The notes beneath the pieces were generated by a model that searched no databases, was not told where the DNA came from, and saw nothing but the letters and a program-made list of their open reading frames with translations. Positions 59,839 through 64,000 of a stretch of DNA of 64,000 nucleotides are shown here, piece after piece. The translations under genes and the position numbers were made by a program. Within the stretch, counting starts at the first letter, position 1; each line of letters begins with the position of its first letter. Source of the stretch: Citreicoccus inhibens (GTDB lineage Bacteria; Myxococcota; Myxococcia; Myxococcales; Myxococcaceae); assembly GCF_019039035.1 (NCBI RefSeq), contig NZ_JAHNZT010000008.1:62001-126000 (forward strand), in the 5' to 3' direction.

Positions 59839-60855
59839 ATGTCGCGCGTGTCCCGACCCCGACTGATCAAAGAAGCCTCCGCGCCGCTCCCGCTCGAGCG
59901 GGAGCTGCTCATTCGCATCCATGACCTGATGGTCAAGGCACGCGTGCTCGAAGAGCGCCTCATCCAGATGTACAAGCAGGGCCACGGCTACTTCTGGATC
60001 GGCGGCCCCGGCGAGGAGGCGTTCAACGTCCCCCTCGGGTTGCTCATGAAGGTGGGCCAGGGTCCGGCCTACGACTTCCTGCACGCGCATTACCGTCAGT
60101 CCGCCACGCTGCTCGCCATGGGCGAGGAGCCCATCGGGGCGCTGCGGCAGATGAAGAACACGGCGTCGGACCCCTACTCCGGCGGCCGCAACTTCGCGGG
60201 CCACTTCTCCATCCGCGCCAAGAACGTGGTGCCGGTCTCCTCGCCCATCGAGGTGCAGTACGCGATGGCCCCGGGGACGGCGCTGGCCCAGAAGCGCCTG
60301 GGCGGCGACAGCATCACCATCGTCACTGGCGGAGACGCGGGCACGGCCGAGGGCGACTTCGCCTCCTGCCTGGTGTGGTGCAGCCGCCCCGCCGAGCCGC
60401 TGCCGGTGCTGATGATCGTCACCAACAACAAGTGGGGCATCTCCACGAGCGGAGCGGAGCAGCACGGCGAGCAGCGCGTGGCCGACCGCGGCCGGGCCTT
60501 TGGCATCCAGTGCAAGACCATCAACGGGAATGACCCGGTGGAGGCCTACCAGGAGCTGAAGGAGGCCATGGCCTACGTGCGCAAGGAGCGCCGGCCCTTC
60601 CTCCTGGAGGCCAACGTGTCGCGCCTCTACGGCCACTCGTCCGCGTCCGGCGCCAATCTGGTGACCGAGGAGGTGGACTGCCTCAAGCAGTTCGAGGCGC
60701 GCCTGGAGCAGGACGGCGTGCTCACGCGCCAGCAGATGGACGACACGCGCAACCGCTACGCCGAGGAGATGGCCGCGGCCGCGCGGCTGGTGCGCGACGA
60801 GCCGCTGCCCGCCCCCGAGACCATCTGGAACCACATCTACGCGGAGAAGAAATAA
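59839..60855 (+). CDS. 2-oxoacid dehydrogenase E1 component, alpha subunit (branched-chain type)
   Basis: A 338-residue thiamin-diphosphate enzyme subunit. Landmarks are FLHAHYRQSATLLAMG, a GGRNFAGHFS loop, the TPP-binding TGGDAGTAEGDFASCLV stretch and IVTNNKWGIST. It pairs with the next gene as E1 of a 2-oxoacid dehydrogenase; the YNTIDLL block in the beta subunit resembles the branched-chain enzyme. In Myxococcus xanthus a linked alpha/beta pair of this type (Esg) makes branched-chain products needed for E-signalling. The ATG at 59839 directly abuts AGAGG, so GTG 59848, nine bases after it, may be the true start. The beta gene begins two bases after its stop. No E2 or E3 gene is beside it. 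Confidence 0.82.
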   Translation: MSRVSRPRLIKEASAPLPLERELLIRIHDLMVKARVLEERLIQMYKQGHGYFWIGGPGEEAFNVPLGLLMKVGQGPAYDFLHAHYRQSATLLAMGEEPIGALRQMKNTASDPYSGGRNFAGHFSIRAKNVVPVSSPIEVQYAMAPGTALAQKRLGGDSITIVTGGDAGTAEGDFASCLVWCSRPAEPLPVLMIVTNNKWGISTSGAEQHGEQRVADRGRAFGIQCKTINGNDPVEAYQELKEAMAYVRKERRPFLLEANVSRLYGHSSASGANLVTEEVDCLKQFEARLEQDGVLTRQQMDDTRNRYAEEMAAAARLVRDEPLPAPETIWNHIYAEKK

Positions 60856-60857
60856 CC

Positions 60858-61913
60858 ATGGCCAACATGGCACAGGCCATCCGCATGGCCCTGCACTACG
60901 CCGAGGAGAACCTGGGCGTCACGGACATCTTCGGCGAGGACGTGGGCGCGCCCCTGGGCGGCGTCTTCACGTGCACGCAGGGCCTGAAGACGGCGTGGAA
61001 CAGCCCGCTGGACGAGCGCGGCATCATCGGCATGGCCATGGGGTTGGCCATGGCGGGCTCGCGCCCCGTCGCGGAGATCCAGTTCTGCGACTACGTCTAC
61101 AACACCATCGACCTGCTCAAGCTGGCGGGCAACACGTGCTGGGCGAGCAACGGCGACTGGAACATGCCCATGGTGGTGCGCACGCCGGTGGGCAGCGGCA
61201 TCCGCGGGTCGATGTACCACTCGCACTCGTTCGACGCGACGATGACCCACATCCCGGGCTGGAAGATCGTCATGCCCTCCACGCCGCTGGACGCGTACGG
61301 GCTGCTCATCTCCGCGTGCCAGGAGCCCAACCCCGTCATGTTCCTGGAGCCCAAGGCGCTCTTGCGCGTGAAGGGCGAGGAGCGCATCCCGGGCGAGCCC
61401 GATGACGACCGCGCGCTGTCGAAGATGATCGACGCGCCGCTCGGGGACCGCAGCCAGTGGCGGCCGCAGTGGCCGAACCTGGAGGCGTTCGCCGTCCCCA
61501 TCGGCAAGGGCAAGATTGTCCGTGAGGGCACGCAGCTCACCGTGGTGAGCTATGGCCGCACCCTGCCCCTGTGCGCGAAGGCCGCCGCCGCGCTCGCGGA
61601 CGAGGGCATCAGCGCGGAGGTCATCGACCTGCGCTCGCTGTGGCCCTACGACTGGGAGATGATCCAGGCCTCCGTCCAGAAGACGGGCCGCGTGCTCTAC
61701 GTCAACGAGGACACCGAGGTGACGAACTTCGGAGAGCACCTGGTGCGCCGCACCGTGGACGAGCTGTTCTACTCGCTGCTCGCGCCGCCCAAGCTGCTCG
61801 CGGGCAAGTTCATCCCGGGCATCGGTCTGGCGGACACGCTGGAGATGGCGTCGGTGCCGCAGCTCGGTGACATCACCGAGGCGATGCGCGCGCTCGCGGT
61901 GCAGCAGCCGTAA
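60858..61913 (+). CDS. 2-oxoacid dehydrogenase E1 component, beta subunit (branched-chain type)
   Basis: A 351-residue transketolase-fold subunit. The key features are IFGEDVGAPLGGVFTCTQGL near the N-terminus, DERGIIGMAMGLAMAG, QFCDYVYNTIDLLKLAGN, and HSHSFDATMTHIPGWKIVMP. The C-terminal domain holds LTVVSYGRTLPL, VIDLRSLWPYDW and the VNEDTEV block of E1 beta. It starts two bases after the alpha subunit stop, so the two form an obligate alpha2beta2 enzyme. Branched-chain 2-oxoacid specificity is favoured over pyruvate but not proved. Confidence 0.84.
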   Translation: MANMAQAIRMALHYAEENLGVTDIFGEDVGAPLGGVFTCTQGLKTAWNSPLDERGIIGMAMGLAMAGSRPVAEIQFCDYVYNTIDLLKLAGNTCWASNGDWNMPMVVRTPVGSGIRGSMYHSHSFDATMTHIPGWKIVMPSTPLDAYGLLISACQEPNPVMFLEPKALLRVKGEERIPGEPDDDRALSKMIDAPLGDRSQWRPQWPNLEAFAVPIGKGKIVREGTQLTVVSYGRTLPLCAKAAAALADEGISAEVIDLRSLWPYDWEMIQASVQKTGRVLYVNEDTEVTNFGEHLVRRTVDELFYSLLAPPKLLAGKFIPGIGLADTLEMASVPQLGDITEAMRALAVQQP

Positions 61914-61938
61914 GCGCCGCACCTACACAATGATGTGC

Positions 61939-61972
61939 GGGCCGCCGTTCCTCTTTGGAGGTCCGGCGGCCC
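61939..61972 (+). terminator. Hairpin terminator after the E1 beta gene
   Basis: GGGCCGCCG pairs perfectly with CGGCGGCCC across a 16-base loop that contains a second stem (CCTC and GAGG around TTTG). It lies 26 bases after the E1 beta stop. The following TGTCATT has only a weak T content. It is the best terminator candidate in the window. Confidence 0.6.
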
Positions 61973-61994
61973 TGTCATTAGAATCCCAGGTCCC

Positions 61995-62486
61995 GTGTCC
62001 TCGCCCATCGTCCGCGCCACCCCTGTAGGTACCGAGGCCAACGCCTTCCGCATCCGCCGCGCTCGCCGGGGGGATGCCGAGGCCATGGCGCTGCTGCTTC
62101 GTGAGCTGGGCTATCCCCAGGGAACGGATCAACAGACGGTCCACTGGGTCATCAGCCATCCGGAGATTGAAATCTTCGTGGCCGGCGACGCGCAGGACCG
62201 CCCCGTGGGCATGGTGTCGTTCTCTCACCGCCCGCAGCTGCGGCTGCGCGGGCGCGTGGCCACGGTGGACGAGTTGGTGGTGTCCGAGCCCTGGCGTCGT
62301 CGGGGCGTGGGGCGGGCGCTGCTCGCGCAGGTGGTGGAGCGAGGCCGGGTGCTGAGCGTCAAGCAGCTCCAGCTCATCTCGCCGCTGGCCTCCACCCCGG
62401 AGACGCGCCAGTTCTACCAGGCCTGCGGGTTCAGCGAGATGGACTCGGGCATCTTCCGCCACGCCGAGACGGAGACGCGCCGCTAG
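61995..62486 (+). CDS. GNAT-family N-acetyltransferase
   Basis: A 163-residue acetyltransferase. The fold shows FRIRRARRGDAEAMALLL, a motif D/A strand PVGMVSFSHRPQLR, then VDELVVSEPWRRRGVGRALL (acetyl-CoA P-loop, RRRGVG) and FYQACGFSEM near the end. I start at GTG 61995; a farther in-frame GTG (61935) would run through the terminator hairpin. AGG lies five bases before it. The acceptor substrate cannot be read from the sequence. Confidence 0.78.
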   Translation: MSSPIVRATPVGTEANAFRIRRARRGDAEAMALLLRELGYPQGTDQQTVHWVISHPEIEIFVAGDAQDRPVGMVSFSHRPQLRLRGRVATVDELVVSEPWRRRGVGRALLAQVVERGRVLSVKQLQLISPLASTPETRQFYQACGFSEMDSGIFRHAETETRR

Positions 62487-62589
62487 TCAGCCGCCCGCGT
62501 GCCGGATCCGGGACGCACGCCGTACCACTCTCGGGAATCGCGGCCCCTCGCCGTGTTCAGCGGTTCCCGCGCGCCTGCGGGGTGGCACG

Positions 62590-63909
62590 ATGCGCGCCAC
62601 CATGCATCGACTCGTCACGGCGCTCCTCGTCTGTGGTGTCCCGTCCCTGGTGCTCGCGCAGGCTCCCTCGACGGAGCGCTGGGTCGTCACCACGGACCTC
62701 TGGGGCAACGCGCTCTACCAGGGGCTCACGTGGGAGCGCACGGGCAAGCGGCTCGGCGGCGAGCTCGATGGCGACGCGCTGGAAGGGGAACGCACCGGCA
62801 ACGACGTGCGCTTCGTCGTCACGGACGCGCAGCACGCGCGCGCGACGTACACCGGCAAGGTGAGCGGCGACACGCTGCGCGGCACCGCGGACCTGCCCGA
62901 CTCCAATCACCCGAACGTCCGCGTGAAGCACGCCTTCAGCGCGCGGCGGGTTCCCGAGCGCCCCGCCGGGCCTCCGCGCACGCACGACTTCAAGCCGACC
63001 ACCTACTCCAACGAGTTCTCCGCGAGCCGCGAGCCCGTCCTCACCCTCTGGGCAGGTGACACGCTGCATACGACGACGCTCGACTCGGGCGGCGTGGACG
63101 AGCACGGCGTCACGCAGGCGCTGTTCGGCAATCCGCAAACCGGGCCGTTCTTCATCGGGGACGCGCGCCCGGGGGACACGCTCGTCATCCACCTCAAGCG
63201 CCTGAAGCTCAACCGCCGCTTCGCGGACAGCCTGGACACCGTCGTCGGGCGGGCGCTCACGCCAGCGCTGGCCGCCAAGGCGGCGGACCTGGGCAAGCCC
63301 GTGCGATGGAAGCTGGACCTGGAGCGCGGCGTGGCGAGCCCCGAGACACCCACGGAGCGCCTCAAGGCCTTCACGGTGCCGCTGCGCCCCATGCTCGGCG
63401 GGCTCGCGGTGGCGCCGGGCTTCGGGCTGCCCGCGTTCTCCACCGGAGACACCAGCCGCTTCGGCGGGAACATGGACTTCAACGAGGTGGTGGAGGGCAA
63501 CACCGTCTACCTCCCCGTGTTCCAGCCCGGCGCGCTGCTCTACCTGGGCGATGGCCACGCCGCGCAGGGCGACGGCGAGACATCGCAGTACGCGCTGGAG
63601 ACCTCGATGGAGGTCGAGCTGACCGTGGACGTCGTGCACGGCAAGGCCGCCTCGATGCCGCGGGTGGAGTCGCCCACGCACCTCATGGTGCTGGGACAGG
63701 CGGGCTCGCTGGATGATGCCTTGCGCGCGGCGACCAGCGGCCTGACGCAGTGGCTGGAGCAGGACTACGGGCTGACGCTCTCGGAGAGCGCGCAGGTGCT
63801 GGGCAGCAGCGCGCAGTACGTCGTGGCCAACCTGGCGGGTCGCAGCGTGGGCGTGGTCGCGAAGCTCGACAAGGCGCGGCTCGCGACCCTCAAGCCCGTG
63901 GCGAAGTAG
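62590..63909 (+). CDS. Secreted acetamidase/formamidase-like amidase
   Basis: A 439-residue exported protein. The signal peptide is LVTALLVCGVPSLVLAQ. Residues 25-125 look like a small accessory beta domain. From about 135 the FmdA/AmdA fold begins: LTLWAGDTLHTTTLDSGGV, GPFFIGDARPGDTLVIHL, and FGGNMDFNEVVEGNTVYLPV (about 298-315), then GALLYLGDGHAAQGDGE and ALETSMEVELTV. These are the conserved acid, Asn and His-bearing motifs of acetamidase/formamidase. The cytoplasmic enzymes lack a signal peptide, so this is an exported variant with an added N-terminal domain. A second ATG at 62602 could be the start. It stands alone. Confidence 0.8.
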   Translation: MRATMHRLVTALLVCGVPSLVLAQAPSTERWVVTTDLWGNALYQGLTWERTGKRLGGELDGDALEGERTGNDVRFVVTDAQHARATYTGKVSGDTLRGTADLPDSNHPNVRVKHAFSARRVPERPAGPPRTHDFKPTTYSNEFSASREPVLTLWAGDTLHTTTLDSGGVDEHGVTQALFGNPQTGPFFIGDARPGDTLVIHLKRLKLNRRFADSLDTVVGRALTPALAAKAADLGKPVRWKLDLERGVASPETPTERLKAFTVPLRPMLGGLAVAPGFGLPAFSTGDTSRFGGNMDFNEVVEGNTVYLPVFQPGALLYLGDGHAAQGDGETSQYALETSMEVELTVDVVHGKAASMPRVESPTHLMVLGQAGSLDDALRAATSGLTQWLEQDYGLTLSESAQVLGSSAQYVVANLAGRSVGVVAKLDKARLATLKPVAK

Positions 63910-63933
63910 GGGCGCGCGGGCCGCCAGGGGTGT

Positions 63934-63953
63934 CCCGTCCAGGCGAGGACGGG
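63934..63953. terminator. Hairpin between convergent genes near the window end
   Basis: CCCGTCC-AGGCGA-GGACGGG forms a seven-base stem between the amidase gene and the converging minus-strand gene. It may serve both. No T-run follows. Confidence 0.4.
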
Positions 63954-63966
63954 CCCCACCGAGCGC

Positions 63967-64000
63967 TCAGCGCTTGAAGGACTGCAGCACACGCGACAGC
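63967..64000 (-). CDS. C-terminal end of a minus-strand gene (partial)
   Basis: The final 34 bases read on the minus strand as LSRVLQSFKR and a TGA stop. The start lies beyond the window. Placement is supported by the hairpin between this end and the amidase gene. Too little is present to name a family. Confidence 0.35.
   Translation of the reverse strand, partial: LSRVLQSFKR

Noticed and set aside
61935-61994. GTG start for the acetyltransferase at 61935
   Set aside because: It would run through a perfect nine-base hairpin that ends the previous operon; GTG 61995 is better placed.
1-64000. CRISPR arrays, tRNA, rRNA and insertion sequences
   Set aside because: No direct repeats with regular spacers, cloverleaf sequence or transposase-like frame was found by eye; short or degenerate cases could be missed.

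Overview
The window is high-GC (about 70%) DNA with strong G/C third-position bias. It carries features typical of Myxococcota: C-terminal MYXO-CTERM-type sorting tags, a large Hanks-type kinase, an ECF sigma factor with its own zinc-binding tail, and a branched-chain 2-oxoacid dehydrogenase pair. A Myxococcaceae-like myxobacterium is the best guess. I saw no tRNA, rRNA, CRISPR array, insertion sequence or phage head/packaging gene. No stretch over about 300 bases lacks a gene.

Region 1 (1-29974, + strand) is a long, tightly packed extracellular contractile injection system (eCIS) operon. In order it encodes a tail tube (cut by the window edge), a sheath with an internal fibronectin-III-like insertion, a second tube protein, a LysM-bearing CIS tube/adaptor, a tiny DUF5908-like protein, gpD and gpV spike proteins, a 515-residue protein ending in a hydrophobic segment, gp25, baseplate J, a propeller-tail-I fusion, and three probable outer baseplate or fibre proteins. 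Next come two paralogous secreted proteins with MYXO-CTERM tags, a conserved-looking eCIS companion, an Afp15-like AAA ATPase, a 1130-residue probable payload ending in an HNH-type nuclease motif, and a WD40-like protein that may be its immunity partner. Tape measure, PAAR tip and DUF4255-type cap genes were not found here; they may lie upstream.

Region 2 (30000-34970, +) holds a glycosyltransferase-methyltransferase-glycosyltransferase fusion, a DXD-type glycosyltransferase and an unassigned TPR-like protein. Region 3 (34998-38926, -) holds a glycine oxidase-like flavoenzyme and a sulfur operon: persulfide dioxygenase, rhodanese, TauE/SafE exporter and two YeeE/YedE halves. A divergent ECF sigma factor follows at 39016-39825.

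Region 4 (39832-58416, -) is a nine-gene co-directional run. It starts with a SpoIIE-type phosphatase, a TPR protein, a PhnD-like binding protein, a TonB-dependent receptor, a GHKL-ATPase-like protein and a kinase fused to two STAS-like/zinc-ribbon modules. Three translationally coupled genes follow: two LanB-like (tRNA-dependent dehydratase/PEARL-type) enzymes without an elimination domain, flanking a protein of unknown function. The first part looks like a partner-switching signalling system tied to the envelope; the second looks like an orphan peptide-modification cassette.

Region 5 (58553-64000) holds a site-2 protease, E1 alpha and beta subunits of a 2-oxoacid dehydrogenase (candidate Esg homologues), a GNAT acetyltransferase, a secreted acetamidase/formamidase-like protein and the end of a minus-strand gene.

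All family calls come from reading motifs by eye; no database search was run.
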